From Agarivorans gilvus (GTDB lineage: Bacteria > Pseudomonadota > Gammaproteobacteria > Enterobacterales > Celerinatantimonadaceae): a stretch of DNA of 64,000 nucleotides. The position numbers and the translations under genes are program-made. Of the stretch, positions 43,981-56,152 are shown one piece after another (within the stretch, counting starts at the first letter, position 1; every line of letters starts with the position of its first letter). The stretch is from NCBI RefSeq assembly GCF_001420915.1, contig NZ_CP013021.1, positions 4,352,601-4,416,600 on the forward strand, in the 5' to 3' direction. The notes under the pieces are model-generated. The model was not told the DNA's origin. It searched no databases and was given only the letters and a program-made list of their open reading frames with translations.

Positions 43981-45329
43981 ATGATCTGATTTGGAATACC
44001 TCATTTTTTATTATCGCTCTTGGCATTTTAGTTACTGTTCATGAGTTCGGTCACTTTTGGGTGGCTCGGCGATGTGGGGTTAAAGTAGAGCGTTTTTCTA
44101 TCGGTTTTGGTAAGGCCTTATGGCGCAGAACAGCGGCTGATGGAACGGAGTATGTGGTTGCTCTAATTCCTTTAGGCGGTTACGTAAAAATGTTAGATGA
44201 GAGAGTGGCTCCGGTACCTGCGGAGTTACGTTCTCAAGCGTTCAATAATAAGAGTTTGGCACAGCGAAGTGCGGTCGTGGCAGCGGGGCCTTTAGCCAAT
44301 TTTATTTTGGCTATTTTTGCTTTTTGGCTGATGTTTATTATTGGTGTCCCTTCGGTAAAACCGGTGTTAGGTGGTGTAGTTGAAGGCAGTATCGCAGAGC
44401 AAGCCGGCCTGCGTGCGGGTCAAGAGATTGTGCGCATTGACGAGCAACGCACGCTTGACTGGGAAGCGGTTAATTTGGCCTTGGTAAGTCACTTGGGCAA
44501 CCAAGCTCTGGATGTGCAAGTTAAAGACCTTAAGACTCAACAATTAAGCAACAAGCTGCTTGATATCCGTAACTGGCAGCTCGATAGCGAACAGCAAAAT
44601 CCCATTTTAAGTCTTGGCTTACAGGCTTACAGCCCTGACATTTTGACTACGGTTGCCCAAGTTGTTGATGGTAAGCCAGCAGAAAGAGCCGGTGTGCAAG
44701 TTGGCGATCAGTTAATAGCCTTAGATGGTAACGAGCTGGCCTCTTGGCAGGATTTTGTTAGTTACGTTCAAGCTAGGCCTGAACAAGTAATTCAACTTAG
44801 CTTGCTGCGTCAAGGTCAGTCGCTGCAATTGGACTTGCGTCCAGAAACTCGGGAATACCAAGGTAAATCAACTGGATATGTGGGGCTTGCTCCTGAAGTT
44901 GAACCTTACCCAGCAGAGTACCAAGTCAATTTACATTACGGTTTATTCGACGCTGTTGGTAAATCATTGGAACGAACTTGGCATTTAAGCAAATTGACGG
45001 TCTCAATGATCGGTAAATTGGTGACAGGGGTGGTTTCATTAGATAATCTTAGCGGTCCAATATCCATAGCTAAGGGAGCCGGAGCAACGGCCGACTATGG
45101 CTTAGTATATTTTTTGGGCTTTGTTGCCTTAGTCAGTATTAACTTAGGCATTATAAACTTGTTTCCGTTGCCAGTATTAGATGGCGGACACTTAGTCTTC
45201 TTCGCTATAGAAGGCATTACTGGCAAACCTGTTTCAGAACGCGTACAAGAAATAGGATTTAGGATTGGTGCAGTATTGGTGATGGCTCTAATGAGCTTAG
45301 CCATTTTTAATGATTTTATGCGCTTATAA
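43977..45329 (+). CDS. rseP: RIP site-2 zinc metalloprotease RseP
   Basis: RseP cleaves RseA within the membrane to release sigma-E and also clears signal-peptide remnants. The 450 residues contain the zinc site [20 protein letters not shown] in the first span, two PDZ domains (around [20 protein letters not shown] and [20 protein letters not shown]), and the second active-site motif [16 protein letters not shown]. The start ATG overlaps the dxr stop, indicating translational coupling. bamA follows. Confidence 0.96.
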   Translation: MNDLIWNTSFFIIALGILVTVHEFGHFWVARRCGVKVERFSIGFGKALWRRTAADGTEYVVALIPLGGYVKMLDERVAPVPAELRSQAFNNKSLAQRSAVVAAGPLANFILAIFAFWLMFIIGVPSVKPVLGGVVEGSIAEQAGLRAGQEIVRIDEQRTLDWEAVNLALVSHLGNQALDVQVKDLKTQQLSNKLLDIRNWQLDSEQQNPILSLGLQAYSPDILTTVAQVVDGKPAERAGVQVGDQLIALDGNELASWQDFVSYVQARPEQVIQLSLLRQGQSLQLDLRPETREYQGKSTGYVGLAPEVEPYPAEYQVNLHYGLFDAVGKSLERTWHLSKLTVSMIGKLVTGVVSLDNLSGPISIAKGAGATADYGLVYFLGFVALVSINLGIINLFPLPVLDGGHLVFFAIEGITGKPVSERVQEIGFRIGAVLVMALMSLAIFNDFMRL

Positions 45330-45356
45330 CAATTAAATAGGACGTTCTTTTTTCTT

Positions 45357-47786
45357 ATGTTCAAAAAGCAGTTGGTTGTTGGACTTTTTGTAGCCTGCGT
45401 AAGCGGCGCTAGTTTTGCTGAATCGGATTCAGCTTTTACCGTAGCAGATATTCGCATTGAAGGTTTACAAAGGGTTTCTCTGGGGGCCGCTTTATTACAA
45501 ATTCCTCTAAGAGTCGGTGATGAAGTTGATGCCGCCGAAATTAGTGACAGTATAAAGCGCTTGTACCGTAGTGGTAATTTTGAAGACATTAAAGTTTATC
45601 GCGATGGTAATGGATTGGTGTTCAAGGTTCTTGAAAGACCCACTGTGAGTAATATTGAATTCTCCGGTAACGACGATATTAAGACGGAGCAGTTAGAAGA
45701 GTCGCTGCGTTCATCTGGTATTAAGGTCGGTGAGCCTTTAGATAAAACGAATCTACGGAATATTGAAAAGAGCCTCGAGGATTTTTATTACAGCGTGGGT
45801 AAGTATAGCGCTAGGGTTAGCTCTATTGTTACTCCACTTCCTCGTAACCGAGTTGATTTAAAGTTCACTTTCCAAGAAGGTTTATCGGCTGAGATTGAAC
45901 AGATTAATATCATTGGTAATGAAAAGTTTTCTTCTGGTGAATTGATCAAGCGAATGAGTTTAAGTGACAGCGCTCCTTGGTGGAATGTGCTGGCCGATCA
46001 AAAGTATCAAAAGCAAAAACTGGCTGGTGATTTAGAAATTATAAATAGTTTTTATTATGACCGAGGCTATATTCGTTTTAATATCGACTCCACTCAAGTT
46101 GCTTTAACCCCGGACAAAAAAGGTATTTATATCACCATTAACGTGGATGAAGGGGAAGTATACAACATCGAAAAAGTCGAGTTGTCGGGTAATTTATTAG
46201 ATAAGAGCGAAGAGCTTAAAGGACTCGTTTCAATTCAACCAGGCGATACTTATAGTGGTTCTGCAGTGACTCAAACTGAAGATCTTATCGCTAAGTTTTT
46301 AGGCCGCTATGGCTATGCTTACCCTCAAGTTAATGTGTTCCCAGTAATTAACGATGAAGATAAAACCGTAGTATTAAACATCAATATTGACCCTGGTAGT
46401 CGCGTTTATGTGCGCCGTATTAATATCAGCGGTAATACCATTACTAAAGACGAAGTGATTCGCCGCGAAATGCGCCAGATGGAAGGTACTTGGTTGTCTA
46501 GTCGCTTGGTTGAACAATCGCGAGCGAGATTGAGTCGTTTAGGTTATTTTGAAACTGTAGATGTTGAAACGGTTAAATTGCCCGGTACCGATGACCAGGT
46601 CGATGTTAACTTCGTGGTGAAAGAACAGCCTTCTGGTTCATTTAATGCCGGCGTAGGCTACGGTACAGAGTCTGGCCTCAGTCTGTCTGCTGGTGTACAA
46701 CAAGATAACTTCCTAGGTTCGGGTAACCGTGCTGGGATTAACGTTAGTACTAACAAATATTCAAAGAACTTTGATATTAACTTTACTAACCCCTACTTTA
46801 CTAAAGATGGGGTGAGTTTCGGTGGGCGCTTCTATTACACCGACTTTGAAGCCTCTAAAGCAGATATTGTTGACTATAACAACGAAACCATCGGTTTGCG
46901 TGGTACCTTAGGTTTTCCAGTTAATGAAGACAATCGTTTAAGTATTAGCTTAGGTTTAGAGCAAAACAAAATTTCCCAGTTAAATGCTTACGCGCAGATT
47001 CAACAGTTTTGGGATATTTATTCTCCTCACCGTAATGATGATGGGTCGTTAACCTTCCAGTCTCTAGATACCACTTTGGGTTGGTCTAGAAACACGTTAA
47101 ATAACGGTACCATGCCAACTGCTGGCTCGTCGCAGCGCTTCGATACCAAGATCACCATACCGGGCTCAGACGTTCAGTATTTTAAAATGAGTTTTGATAC
47201 TCGGCATTTCTTCCCGATAACCAGTAACCATGACTGGGCCTTCTCTGTTCGCGGCAAAGTGGGTTACGGTAATGGTTATGGAGAGTTAGAAGGTAATGAA
47301 CAAATACTTCCGTTTTTTGAAAACTTTTATGGCGGTGGGTATTCTTCACTGCGTGGTTTTCGCTCTAATACCGTAGGCCCTCGGGCTTTGTATTTAGTAG
47401 ACAATAGTGGTAGTGCTTATGTCACCGCCTCCAATGACTCGGTTGGTGGTAACGCCATTGCTGTAGGCTCTGCGGAAATTATCTTCCCAACGCCGTTCCT
47501 TGATGAAGCCTATATTCGTCAAGTTCGCACCACCGCCTTTATTGATTTTGGTACGGTATGGGATACTGAATTTGATTATGACAGATTTAGTCAAATGCAA
47601 TGTATTAGCTATTGTGACCGACTTGGTGATTATTCATCACCGGATCGAATTCGAGCATCGGTAGGTGTGTCTATTCAATGGTTCTCACCCATGGGACCCT
47701 TGGTATTCTCATTTGCCAAGCCAATAAAAAAATATGATGGTGACCGTTCTGAGTCCTTCTCATTTAATATTGGCCAAACTTTTTAA
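45357..47786 (+). CDS. bamA: Outer-membrane assembly factor BamA
   Basis: BamA inserts beta-barrel proteins into the outer membrane. The 809 residues comprise a signal peptide ([20 protein letters not shown]), five POTRA domains (for example [40 protein letters not shown]), and a C-terminal 16-strand barrel. The conserved LRGF motif lies in [15 protein letters not shown], and the closing strand SFNIGQTF ends in Phe. The order rseP-bamA-skp-lpxD matches E. coli. Confidence 0.97.
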   Translation: MFKKQLVVGLFVACVSGASFAESDSAFTVADIRIEGLQRVSLGAALLQIPLRVGDEVDAAEISDSIKRLYRSGNFEDIKVYRDGNGLVFKVLERPTVSNIEFSGNDDIKTEQLEESLRSSGIKVGEPLDKTNLRNIEKSLEDFYYSVGKYSARVSSIVTPLPRNRVDLKFTFQEGLSAEIEQINIIGNEKFSSGELIKRMSLSDSAPWWNVLADQKYQKQKLAGDLEIINSFYYDRGYIRFNIDSTQVALTPDKKGIYITINVDEGEVYNIEKVELSGNLLDKSEELKGLVSIQPGDTYSGSAVTQTEDLIAKFLGRYGYAYPQVNVFPVINDEDKTVVLNINIDPGSRVYVRRINISGNTITKDEVIRREMRQMEGTWLSSRLVEQSRARLSRLGYFETVDVETVKLPGTDDQVDVNFVVKEQPSGSFNAGVGYGTESGLSLSAGVQQDNFLGSGNRAGINVSTNKYSKNFDINFTNPYFTKDGVSFGGRFYYTDFEASKADIVDYNNETIGLRGTLGFPVNEDNRLSISLGLEQNKISQLNAYAQIQQFWDIYSPHRNDDGSLTFQSLDTTLGWSRNTLNNGTMPTAGSSQRFDTKITIPGSDVQYFKMSFDTRHFFPITSNHDWAFSVRGKVGYGNGYGELEGNEQILPFFENFYGGGYSSLRGFRSNTVGPRALYLVDNSGSAYVTASNDSVGGNAIAVGSAEIIFPTPFLDEAYIRQVRTTAFIDFGTVWDTEFDYDRFSQMQCISYCDRLGDYSSPDRIRASVGVSIQWFSPMGPLVFSFAKPIKKYDGDRSESFSFNIGQTF

Positions 47787-47810
47787 ACTTTGATTTTAGG
47801 AGTAAATCTT

Positions 47811-48320
47811 TTGAAAAAATTAATCGCCGCAGTCGCTCTTGCAGTTACGATGATGAGCTCGAGCTTTGCCGCTCAAGCTGAAACCAAGATTGCAGTTATC
47901 AATATCGCTGAAGTATTCCAACAACTACCTCAACGTGATGCGCTGCAAAAAACCTTGAAAGATGAGTTTGAAGTGCGAGTTCAAGAAGTTCGTGGTCTTG
48001 AATCTGAAATGCAACGTCTTTACGAGAAACGCGAAAAAGATGGTGAGTTATTAGGTCAACAAGAAGTGACCAAAATTACTCGTCAGTTAGAAACCATGCA
48101 AGCAGAGTACAAACTTAAGCGTAAGAATCTTGAAGAAGATCAACGCCGCCGTGGTGCTGAAGAACAACAAAAACTAATGGTTAAGGTACAAAATGCCATT
48201 GTTGAAGTATCTAAATCTGAGGGCTACGATTTAGTATTGCCTCTAGATGCAACGGCCTATGCCGCTGATTCTTTAGATATCACTAAACAAGTTATTCAGC
48301 AAGTTAGTAAGAGTAAGTAA
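47811..48320 (+). CDS. skp: Periplasmic chaperone Skp (OmpH)
   Basis: Skp holds unfolded outer-membrane proteins in the periplasm. At 169 residues it has a signal peptide (LIAAVALAVTMMSSSFAAQA), the beta core TKIAVINIAEVFQQLPQRDA, long coiled-coil arms (LESEMQRLYEKREKDGELLG) and the closing YDLVLPLDATAYAADSLDIT. The best start is TTG at 47811: AGGAG lies eight bases upstream and the signal peptide begins MKKLIAA there. A longer frame from 47790 would precede that ribosome site and is unlikely. lpxD begins 2 bases after the stop. Confidence 0.93.
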   Translation: MKKLIAAVALAVTMMSSSFAAQAETKIAVINIAEVFQQLPQRDALQKTLKDEFEVRVQEVRGLESEMQRLYEKREKDGELLGQQEVTKITRQLETMQAEYKLKRKNLEEDQRRRGAEEQQKLMVKVQNAIVEVSKSEGYDLVLPLDATAYAADSLDITKQVIQQVSKSK

Positions 48321-48322
48321 AT

Positions 48323-49348
48323 ATGACCTTCAGCCTTGGCCAAATAGCTGAGCAACTCGGCCTCACCCTTGTTGGTGATGCCGAGCAAGTAATCTCTAAA
48401 ATTGCTCCCTTTGAAAAAGCTGGGGAGCAAGACATTAGTTTTATCACCAACGCTAAGTATTTACCGTTGTTAGAAAGCTGTAAGGCCAGTGCGCTAATCT
48501 TAACCGAGCAACATGCTGCTTCTTACAGCGGTAATGTGTTGCTCAGTAAAGACCCTTATGTCAGTTATGCCAAGCTAGCTCAGCTATTTGATACCACACC
48601 AGCCTGTGCTGCTGCCATTCATTCCAGTGCCGTGATCGATGCCACTGTCGAGTTAGGTGAGCAAGTTTCTATTGGCGCAAATGCCGTTATAGAAAGTGGC
48701 GTTAAGCTGGGCGATGGGGTTCAAATTGGCGCTGGTTGTTTTATTGGTAAAAACGCCCGTATAGGTAGTTACACTAAGTTGTGGCCTAACTGTAGTATTT
48801 ATCATTCGGTTAAATTGGGTGAGCATTGTCTTATCCAAGCTAATACGGTGATTGGTAGCGATGGTTTTGGTTACGCCAACCAACAGGGGCAGTGGATTAA
48901 GATCCCGCAACTTGGCTCGGTAGTGATCGGCGATAGCGTCGAAATTGGCGCCTCGGTATCAATTGACCGCGGCGCTTTGGACAACACTACCATTGACTCA
49001 AATGTGATAATCGATAATCAGGTTCATATCGCTCACAATGTCACCATTGGCAGCGGCACGGCTATTGCTGGCACAACCGGTATTGCCGGCAGTACTAACA
49101 TTGGCCGTTATTGTATAATTGGTGGTGGTGTGGGGATTAACGGTCATATTGATATTTGTGACCAAGTAACCATAACCGGGTATTCCATGGTGACTAAGTC
49201 TATTACCGAACCTGGTACTTATTCATCGGGTATGCCAACCCAAGCCAATCGCCAATGGCGAAAATCAATGGCACGTCTTTCTCAGTTAGACGAGATGCAT
49301 AAACGAATTGTTAGCTTAGAGCGTCATCAGCGCCCTGAAGCAGAGTAA
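48323..49348 (+). CDS. lpxD: UDP-3-O-(3-hydroxymyristoyl)glucosamine N-acyltransferase
   Basis: LpxD adds the N-linked hydroxyacyl chain in lipid A synthesis. The 341 residues match E. coli (341). An N-terminal uridine-binding domain is followed by a hexapeptide left-handed beta-helix (for example VSIGANAVIESGVKLGDGVQ and IGAGCFIGKNARIGS). The catalytic His is in HIAHNVTIGSGTAIAG and the C-terminal helix includes WRKSMARLSQLDEMHKRIVS. It is followed by fabZ and lpxA. Confidence 0.97.
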   Translation: MTFSLGQIAEQLGLTLVGDAEQVISKIAPFEKAGEQDISFITNAKYLPLLESCKASALILTEQHAASYSGNVLLSKDPYVSYAKLAQLFDTTPACAAAIHSSAVIDATVELGEQVSIGANAVIESGVKLGDGVQIGAGCFIGKNARIGSYTKLWPNCSIYHSVKLGEHCLIQANTVIGSDGFGYANQQGQWIKIPQLGSVVIGDSVEIGASVSIDRGALDNTTIDSNVIIDNQVHIAHNVTIGSGTAIAGTTGIAGSTNIGRYCIIGGGVGINGHIDICDQVTITGYSMVTKSITEPGTYSSGMPTQANRQWRKSMARLSQLDEMHKRIVSLERHQRPEAE

Positions 49349-49363
49349 AGCTAGGAAACTATT

Positions 49364-49819
49364 TTGACAACAGAACTTAACCGTTTAGAAATTCAAGACA
49401 TTATGGCCTTGTTGCCACATCGTTACCCATTTTTGTTGGTTGACAGAGTATTGGATTTCCAAGAAGGGAAAACGCTTCACGCGATAAAAAATGTGACGGT
49501 GAATGAACCTTGCTTTACTGGGCATTTTCCACAACAGCCAGTATTTCCGGGAGTATTGATTTTAGAGGCTCTTGCCCAATGTACTGGTATCTTGGCATTT
49601 AAATCGACCTCTAAGCCAGCAGACAATGAGCTGTATTACTTTGCTGGTATTGATAATGCTCGCTTTAAAAAGCCCGTTGGTCCCGGAGATGTTTTACATC
49701 TTGAAGTAGAGTTGTTACGCGATCGTCGTGGTATTGGTAAATTTAGTTGTGTAGCTAAAGTCGACGACGAAGTGGTATGTAGTGCCGATATTATGTGTGC
49801 TCGTAGAGCCTTTAAATAG
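49364..49819 (+). CDS. fabZ: 3-hydroxyacyl-ACP dehydratase FabZ
   Basis: FabZ dehydrates 3-hydroxyacyl-ACP in fatty-acid elongation and competes with LpxA for hydroxymyristoyl-ACP. The 151-residue hot-dog protein has [16 protein letters not shown] and the active site [20 protein letters not shown] with catalytic His and Glu. It starts at TTG with AGGAAA upstream; no ATG is suitably placed. Position between lpxD and lpxA is conserved. Confidence 0.96.
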   Translation: MTTELNRLEIQDIMALLPHRYPFLLVDRVLDFQEGKTLHAIKNVTVNEPCFTGHFPQQPVFPGVLILEALAQCTGILAFKSTSKPADNELYYFAGIDNARFKKPVGPGDVLHLEVELLRDRRGIGKFSCVAKVDDEVVCSADIMCARRAFK

Positions 49820-49831
49820 GTGGGGAAGCTT

Positions 49832-50620
49832 ATGATTGATAGCTCAGCAAAGATTCACCCTAGCGCGATTATTGAAGGCAAGGTAAAAATTGGTGCCAAT
49901 ACTTCGGTAGGTGCATACACCATTATTAGTGGTGATGTTGAAATTGGTGAAAACTGCCAAATTGCCTCGCACGTAGTGATTAAAGGTCACTCCAAAATTG
50001 GTAATAATAACCGGATCTTTCAATTCGCTTCGGTTGGTGAAGACTGCCAAGATTTGAAATATGCTGGCGAAGAAACTTACTTAGAAATTGGCGATAACAA
50101 TACCATTCGTGAGAGTGTCACCATTCATCGTGGGACCACTCAAGATAATAGCGTGACTAAAATTGGCAGTAATTGCCTATTTATGATTAATGCCCACGTA
50201 GCACACGACTGTATCGTGGGTAATGGTTGTATCTTCGCTAATAACGCTACTTTAGCTGGTCACGTTACCATTGGTGATAATGTTATTTTTGGCGGGCAAG
50301 CGGCTATTCACCAGTTCGGCAAAGTGGGCTCCTACGCTTTTGTTGGCGGTTGTGCGGCGGTCAATAAAGACGTCCCTCCCTATGTGATGGCGGTAGGTAA
50401 CTATGCTCGCCCTGTTGCCGTAAATACTGAAGGCTTATTGCGTCGCGGCTTTAGTAAGGACGCGATTAAAGCGATTCGCCAAGCTTATAAAACCCTTTAT
50501 AGAAGCGGTAATACCCTCGAAGAAGCGTTAAAGCAAATTGAACTTTCAGCTGAACAGTTCCCAGAAGTAAAAGTGTTTGCTGACTTCTTAAAAGAAAACG
50601 GCCGCGGGATCGTTCGTTAA
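49832..50620 (+). CDS. lpxA: UDP-N-acetylglucosamine O-acyltransferase
   Basis: LpxA starts lipid A synthesis by adding 3-hydroxyacyl to UDP-GlcNAc. From the ATG at 49832 the protein is 262 residues, the same as in E. coli. It has the hexapeptide beta-helix from [20 protein letters not shown], the catalytic His in [14 protein letters not shown], and a C-terminal helical region ([20 protein letters not shown]). GGGGA precedes this ATG; the GTG at 49820 overlaps that site and is rejected. Unlike the usual arrangement, a terminator and about 260 bases separate it from lpxB. Confidence 0.97.
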   Translation: MIDSSAKIHPSAIIEGKVKIGANTSVGAYTIISGDVEIGENCQIASHVVIKGHSKIGNNNRIFQFASVGEDCQDLKYAGEETYLEIGDNNTIRESVTIHRGTTQDNSVTKIGSNCLFMINAHVAHDCIVGNGCIFANNATLAGHVTIGDNVIFGGQAAIHQFGKVGSYAFVGGCAAVNKDVPPYVMAVGNYARPVAVNTEGLLRRGFSKDAIKAIRQAYKTLYRSGNTLEEALKQIELSAEQFPEVKVFADFLKENGRGIVR

Positions 50621-50650
50621 GGTTGCTTAGCTCTCTCAGTGCCTTTATTT

Positions 50651-50679
50651 AAGCCCTAACTTTCAGTTAGGGCTTTTTT
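50651..50679 (+). terminator. Strong terminator after lpxA
   Basis: An 11-bp stem (50651-50661 with 50665-50675), TTC loop and six-T tail form a textbook terminator, unexpected inside the lpxA-lpxB gap. Confidence 0.9.
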
Positions 50680-50883
50680 GTGGGTTAGCTTATTTCACAC
50701 AGGTCTTTTAGGGACACTGAGGATTAGTCTTAGCTTAACGAACTAAGTTAAGGGGAGAAGATAAAACATTTCTCCATGTGTTATCATGCGGGCATATGCC
50801 AAGTAGTCTTTGTTGATACTATTTTGAATCGGCGCTTCAGTGGTACTGTAGCGTGTTTTTCCCAGGTAAGTGCTTTTAAGTTA

Positions 50884-52029
50884 ATGACAAATCAAGATAA
50901 ATTACACATAGCCATCGTTGCTGGAGAGGTTTCCGGTGATATTTTAGGTGCTGGGTTGATATCGGCCCTTAAGCAACGTTATCCCAATGCTCACTTTTCT
51001 GGAATAGCAGGGCCTTTGATGCAGCAACAAGGCTGTGAAGCTCTCTATGATATGGAAGAGTTATCGGTGATGGGCTTGGTTGAAGTGTTGGGACGTTTAC
51101 CGCGTATCCTTAAAATTCGTCGCCATTTAATTAAGCATTATTTGCAGTCTCCACCTGATATTTATATTGGTATCGATGCTCCAGATTTTAATTTGGGAGT
51201 AGAGCAAAAACTGCACCAGCAAGCGATTAAGACAGTGCATTATGTTAGTCCTTCGGTGTGGGCTTGGAAGCAAAAAAGAGTATTTAAGATTAAGCAAGGC
51301 TGTAACAAAATTTTGGTATTTCTGCCTTTTGAAAAAGCCTTTTATCAGCGCTTCGATGTACCTTGTGAATTTGTCGGTCATACGTTGGCGGATCAAATTC
51401 CTTTAGTTAATCCACAAAAGCCAGCTCTTGAGCAACTAGGCCTTGACCCTAATAACAAAGTCTTGGCAATGTTACCGGGCAGTAGAAATGCGGAAGTGGG
51501 TTTGTTAACGCCGGTATTTTTGGCGGCGGCTAAGCAATTAACTCAGCGCTATCCGGGCTTACAAATTGTGGTGCCTTTGGTTAATCAGCGACGACGCGAG
51601 CAATTTGAAGCCTTGTTGGCCGAGCACGCTCCAGAGCTAAATTTAACATTGGTAGACGGTCAGGCGCGCACGGTGATGACCGCGGCCGATGTTGTGTTAT
51701 TAGCGTCTGGTACGGCGACGTTAGAGGCTATGTTGGTAAAACGACCTATGGTAGTCGCTTACCGCTTTAAACCTCTGACCTACCGCATCGCCAAGCTGAT
51801 TGTTAAAGCCAAATTTGCGGCGCTGCCTAACCTGCTAGCCGATAAGATGTTGGTGCAGGAGTATGTTCAAGAGCAGTGCACTAGCGACAACATCGTTCAA
51901 GAAGTTGCGCGTTTATTCGATACTGACAATAGTGAGCTACTGGCTAGGTTTAATCAGTTACATCAGCAAATTCGCTGCGATGCAGATCAAAAAGCCGCCC
52001 AAGCTATTGTCGATGTTATTAACAGCTAG
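50884..52029 (+). CDS. lpxB: Lipid-A-disaccharide synthase
   Basis: LpxB, a GT19 glycosyltransferase, joins lipid X and UDP-diacylglucosamine. From the ATG at 50884 it has 381 residues (E. coli 382). Motifs include IAIVAGEVSGDILGAGLI, HYVSPSVWAWKQKRVFKI, MLPGSRNAEVGLL and LLASGTATLEAML. The open frame begins at 50776, but the extra 36 codons do not resemble the family. It has its own upstream space, so probably its own promoter, and leads lpxB-rnhB-dnaE-accA. Confidence 0.96.
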   Translation: MTNQDKLHIAIVAGEVSGDILGAGLISALKQRYPNAHFSGIAGPLMQQQGCEALYDMEELSVMGLVEVLGRLPRILKIRRHLIKHYLQSPPDIYIGIDAPDFNLGVEQKLHQQAIKTVHYVSPSVWAWKQKRVFKIKQGCNKILVFLPFEKAFYQRFDVPCEFVGHTLADQIPLVNPQKPALEQLGLDPNNKVLAMLPGSRNAEVGLLTPVFLAAAKQLTQRYPGLQIVVPLVNQRRREQFEALLAEHAPELNLTLVDGQARTVMTAADVVLLASGTATLEAMLVKRPMVVAYRFKPLTYRIAKLIVKAKFAALPNLLADKMLVQEYVQEQCTSDNIVQEVARLFDTDNSELLARFNQLHQQIRCDADQKAAQAIVDVINS

Positions 52030-52055
52030 CTTAGTCATTTATTTTAGGAATCCTT

Positions 52056-52652
52056 ATGTCAGTGTTTATTTATCCTAGTGGCTATCAGTGTTTTGCTGGT
52101 GTTGATGAAGTGGGGCGTGGCCCCTTAGTGGGCGATGTGGTGACCGCAGCGGTTATTCTTGACCCTGCACAGCCGATTATCGGTTTAAATGATTCTAAAA
52201 AACTTTCAGAGAAAAAGCGTCTGTTACTCGCCGATGAAATCAAGCTCAAAGCCAAAGCTTGGGCGATTGGCCGAGCCTCCCCAGCTGAAATTGACCAATT
52301 GAATATTTTGCATGCCACCATGTTGGCCATGTCGCGCGCCGTTGCGGCGTTAGCTATTACGCCCGATTTTGTTTTAGTTGATGGTAACCGCGAGCCCCAA
52401 TTGTTAGTCCCTTGCCTAGCCGTGGTGAAAGGTGATGGTTTAGTGGCTGAAATCAGCGCTGCTTCAATTATTGCTAAAGTGGCTCGGGACCAAGAAATGC
52501 TTGAGCTGGATGCGCGCCACCCTGAATATCAATTTGCTAAGCACAAAGGTTATCCCACTGCTTTACACCTAGAATTGCTGCAAAAGCATGGTGCTATTGC
52601 TGAACATCGTCGTAGTTTTAAACCAGTGCAACGGGTATTGGGGGAGCTTTGA
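52056..52652 (+). CDS. rnhB: Ribonuclease HII
   Basis: RNase HII cuts RNA in RNA-DNA hybrids and removes single ribonucleotides. The 198 residues match E. coli RnhB. The DEDD residues lie in [16 protein letters not shown], in LVDGN and in [15 protein letters not shown]. It is 26 bases after lpxB and overlaps or abuts dnaE. Confidence 0.96.
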   Translation: MSVFIYPSGYQCFAGVDEVGRGPLVGDVVTAAVILDPAQPIIGLNDSKKLSEKKRLLLADEIKLKAKAWAIGRASPAEIDQLNILHATMLAMSRAVAALAITPDFVLVDGNREPQLLVPCLAVVKGDGLVAEISAASIIAKVARDQEMLELDARHPEYQFAKHKGYPTALHLELLQKHGAIAEHRRSFKPVQRVLGEL

Positions 52653-52654
52653 GT

Positions 52655-55600
52655 TTGTCGCCAACTAGTCAATCGCCAGCCTTTATTCATTTAAGAGTCC
52701 ATTCCGACTTTTCTATGGTCGATGGCCTGAAAAAGGTCAAGCCCATCGTGGCTAAAGCTGCCGAGCTAAATATGCCGGCAATAGCTCTGACCGACCAAAC
52801 TAACATGTGTGGTTTGGTTAAATTTTATGGTGAAGCACATAGTCAGGGGATCAAACCCATAGTGGGTTGTGACTTCTATGTGCAATCGGAAGAATTTGCC
52901 GACGAGTTATTTCGTTTAACTTTGCTGGCCAAAGATAATCAAGGCTATCAGAATATCACCATGTTGATTTCTCGGGCTTATTTGCGTGGTCATGTTCAGG
53001 CGCGCCCCGTTATCGACAAGCAATGGTTGGTGGAGCACGCCGAAGGGGTAATTATTTTATCTGGCGCTCGTCAGGGCGACGTGGGTAAGGCCTTACTCAA
53101 GGGGAATCCAGTACTGCTTGAGCGCTGTGTGAGCTTTTATCAACAACATTTTTCTAATAATTACTTCCTTGAATTGATTCGCACCGGACGTCCAGATGAA
53201 GAGAACTATCTTCATCAAGCGGTGGCCTTGGCGGCGGAACAAGATTTGCCAGTGGTTGCCACCAATGAAGTGGTGTTTCTTGAAGAAGACCAGTTCCAAC
53301 CACATGAGGTGCGGGTTGCCATTCATGATGGTTATGCGATTGACGACAGCCGCCGCCCTAAAAAGTACAGTCCGCAGCAGTACCTACGTAGCGAACAAGA
53401 AATGCTTGAGCTGTTCGCGGACATACCGGAAGCCTTACAAAATTCCGTAGAAATTGCCAAACGTTGTAACGTTACGGTGCGGTTGGGTGAGTATTTTCTT
53501 CCAGATTTCCCCACCGGCGGTATGCCTATTGAAGAGTATTTTTGTAAGGTATCGCGCGATGGCTTAGAAGAACGCTTGGAGTTTTTATTTCCCGATCTTG
53601 AAGAACGGGCGAAGCGACGTCCGGAATACGATGAACGTCTACAAACCGAGTTAGATGTGATTAACCAAATGGGCTTCCCTGGTTACTTTCTTATCGTGAT
53701 GGAGTTCATTCAGTGGAGTAAAGACAATAATATTCCGGTTGGCCCTGGGCGTGGTTCTGGTGCCGGCTCTTTAGTTGCCTATGCGCAGAAAATTACCGAT
53801 CTTGATCCCTTACAATTCGACCTGCTATTCGAACGCTTTTTGAACCCTGAGCGGGTATCGATGCCCGATTTTGACGTCGACTTCTGTATGGACCGACGCG
53901 ATGAGGTGATTGACCATGTGGCCGAGCTTTATGGTCGTGATGCGGTATCGCAAATCATCACCTTTGGTACCATGGCGGCAAAAGCGGTGGTACGCGACGT
54001 GGGCCGAGTACTGGGTCATCCCTTTGGCTTTGTAGACCGTATCTCTAAGCTCATTCCACCGGATCCTGGCATGACTCTCGAGAAGGCCTTCCTAGCAGAG
54101 CCGCGCTTACCTGAGCTTTATAACGCCGATCAGGACGTTAAAGAACTGATTGATATGGCTCGGATCCTAGAAGGGGTTACTCGTAATGCGGGTAAACATG
54201 CCGGTGGGGTGGTTATTTCCCCCACAACGATTACCGACTTTGCTCCCTTATACTGTGATGCAGAAGGTAAAAACCCAGTCACTCAGTTTGATAAAAACGA
54301 TGTTGAGTATGCTGGTTTAGTTAAGTTTGACTTTTTAGGCTTACGAACGCTGACCATTATTCAGTGGGCCCTGGACATGCTTAATCCGGTACTTGCCCAA
54401 CGTGGTGAGCAACCGATTGATATTGCTGCTATTTCTACCACCGATCCTAAGTCATTTAGGCTGCTGCAAGATTGCCAAACTACCGCAGTATTCCAGTTAG
54501 AATCGCGTGGTATGAAAGACTTGATTAAGCGCCTAAAGCCAGACTGTTTTGAAGACATGATCGCGTTGGTGGCGCTGTTCCGCCCCGGTCCGCTGCAATC
54601 AGGCATGGTGGATAACTTTATTGAGCGAAAACACGGTCGTGAAGCCATATCTTATCCCGACGAAACTTGGCAACACGAAAGTTTACAGCCGATATTGGAA
54701 CCCACCTACGGCATCATTCTTTACCAAGAACAGGTGATGCAAATTGCTCAAGTATTGGCCGGTTATACGCTCGGCGGCGCCGATATGTTACGTCGTGCTA
54801 TGGGTAAGAAAAAACCCGAAGAAATGGCCAAACAACGGGCAGTGTTTAAAGAAGGTGCGATAAATAACGGCGTCGACGGTGAGTTGGCAATGAAGATCTT
54901 TGACTTAGTGGAAAAGTTCGCCGGTTACGGCTTTAACAAATCTCACTCTGCTGCTTATGCCTTGGTGTCTTACCAAACACTATGGATGAAGGCGCATTAT
55001 CCCGCTTATTTCATGGCGGCGGTAATGTCTGCAGATATGGATAATACCGATAAAATCGTTACCTTGGTGGATGAGTGTAACAACATGGGCTTAAAGCTGG
55101 TACCGCCCGATGTGAATACTGGCCTATTTAAGTTTTCGGTAAACCAAGACGAAGAGATTGTTTACGGTATTGGGGCAATTAAAGGTGTAGGTGAAGGCCC
55201 TATTGAAGCCATTTTAGCGGCGCGTAAAGACGGTCCATTTATTGATTTATTTGATTTCTGTTGCCGTCTTGATTTGAAAAAAATTAATCGCCGAGTGATT
55301 GAGAAATTGATTATGGCCGGGGCCATGGACAAATTAGGGCCGCATAGAGCAGCGATGATGGCGACCTTGCCCTCGGCAATGCAAGCCGCTGCTCAGCAAG
55401 CGCAAGCCTCGGCGCGTGGCCAGGAAGATTTGTTTGGTGTTTTAACGGTAGCGGATGATGCTCGGCCTGACTTTGTTGACGAGCCACAGTGGAGCGAAAA
55501 AGTTTGGCTGGAGGGTGAAAAAGAAACCCTTGGTTTATATTTGACTGGCCACCCCGTTAACCGCTATTTAAAAGAGTTTAAAAACTATACCAGCGGACGT

Positions 55601-56140
55601 TTAGTGGATATTCGGCCTACTGGGCGGGGTAAAACATCAACGGTAGCAGGTTTAGTGCTTTCTACACGGGTAATGATGACCAAACGCGGCTCAAAGATGG
55701 GCATCATTCAACTAGATGACCGTAGTGCCCGTTTAGATGTGATGTTTTTTACCGATGCCTTTGAAACCTATCAAGAATTGTTAGAAAAAGATCGTATGTT
55801 AGTGATTCAAGGAGAGGTCAGCGTTGATGATTTCTCCGGAGGCATTAAAATGACTGCCCGTGAGGTGATGGATTTATCGATGGCGCGTGAGCGTTGGATG
55901 AAAAAACTACGCTTAACGATGTGCTCAGAGCGGCTGGATGAGCTGTTTTGGCAACGTTTTTACGAGGTTTTGGAACCTTATAGAGCAGGAACCTGTCCTA
56001 TAGCAATAAGTTATCAAGGCGATAATGCTAGCGGCATGTTAAGCTTAGGTACCGATTGGCGTATTACGCCGAGTGAAGAGTTAATTGAGGCGTTGACCCA
56101 ATTGTTGGGGCAACAGCAAGTCACCCTAGAATTTAATTAA
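52655..56140 (+). CDS. dnaE: DNA polymerase III alpha subunit
   Basis: The replicative polymerase subunit, 1161 residues, almost the E. coli length. The N-terminal PHP domain shows [20 protein letters not shown]. The polymerase palm has [13 protein letters not shown], the metal-binding Asp pair in [16 protein letters not shown], and the third Asp in [11 protein letters not shown]. Finger, HhH and OB domains follow ([20 protein letters not shown]). Start choice: TTG at 52655 lies eight bases after GGGGGAG, while the TTG at 52649 is too close to it. Confidence 0.97.
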   Translation: MSPTSQSPAFIHLRVHSDFSMVDGLKKVKPIVAKAAELNMPAIALTDQTNMCGLVKFYGEAHSQGIKPIVGCDFYVQSEEFADELFRLTLLAKDNQGYQNITMLISRAYLRGHVQARPVIDKQWLVEHAEGVIILSGARQGDVGKALLKGNPVLLERCVSFYQQHFSNNYFLELIRTGRPDEENYLHQAVALAAEQDLPVVATNEVVFLEEDQFQPHEVRVAIHDGYAIDDSRRPKKYSPQQYLRSEQEMLELFADIPEALQNSVEIAKRCNVTVRLGEYFLPDFPTGGMPIEEYFCKVSRDGLEERLEFLFPDLEERAKRRPEYDERLQTELDVINQMGFPGYFLIVMEFIQWSKDNNIPVGPGRGSGAGSLVAYAQKITDLDPLQFDLLFERFLNPERVSMPDFDVDFCMDRRDEVIDHVAELYGRDAVSQIITFGTMAAKAVVRDVGRVLGHPFGFVDRISKLIPPDPGMTLEKAFLAEPRLPELYNADQDVKELIDMARILEGVTRNAGKHAGGVVISPTTITDFAPLYCDAEGKNPVTQFDKNDVEYAGLVKFDFLGLRTLTIIQWALDMLNPVLAQRGEQPIDIAAISTTDPKSFRLLQDCQTTAVFQLESRGMKDLIKRLKPDCFEDMIALVALFRPGPLQSGMVDNFIERKHGREAISYPDETWQHESLQPILEPTYGIILYQEQVMQIAQVLAGYTLGGADMLRRAMGKKKPEEMAKQRAVFKEGAINNGVDGELAMKIFDLVEKFAGYGFNKSHSAAYALVSYQTLWMKAHYPAYFMAAVMSADMDNTDKIVTLVDECNNMGLKLVPPDVNTGLFKFSVNQDEEIVYGIGAIKGVGEGPIEAILAARKDGPFIDLFDFCCRLDLKKINRRVIEKLIMAGAMDKLGPHRAAMMATLPSAMQAAAQQAQASARGQEDLFGVLTVADDARPDFVDEPQWSEKVWLEGEKETLGLYLTGHPVNRYLKEFKNYTSGRLVDIRPTGRGKTSTVAGLVLSTRVMMTKRGSKMGIIQLDDRSARLDVMFFTDAFETYQELLEKDRMLVIQGEVSVDDFSGGIKMTAREVMDLSMARERWMKKLRLTMCSERLDELFWQRFYEVLEPYRAGTCPIAISYQGDNASGMLSLGTDWRITPSEELIEALTQLLGQQQVTLEFN

Positions 56141-56152
56141 GAAAAAGATTAT

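Noticed and set aside
50776..50883. N-terminal extension of lpxB
   Set aside because: The 36 extra codons do not resemble LpxB; the ATG at 50884 gives the family length.
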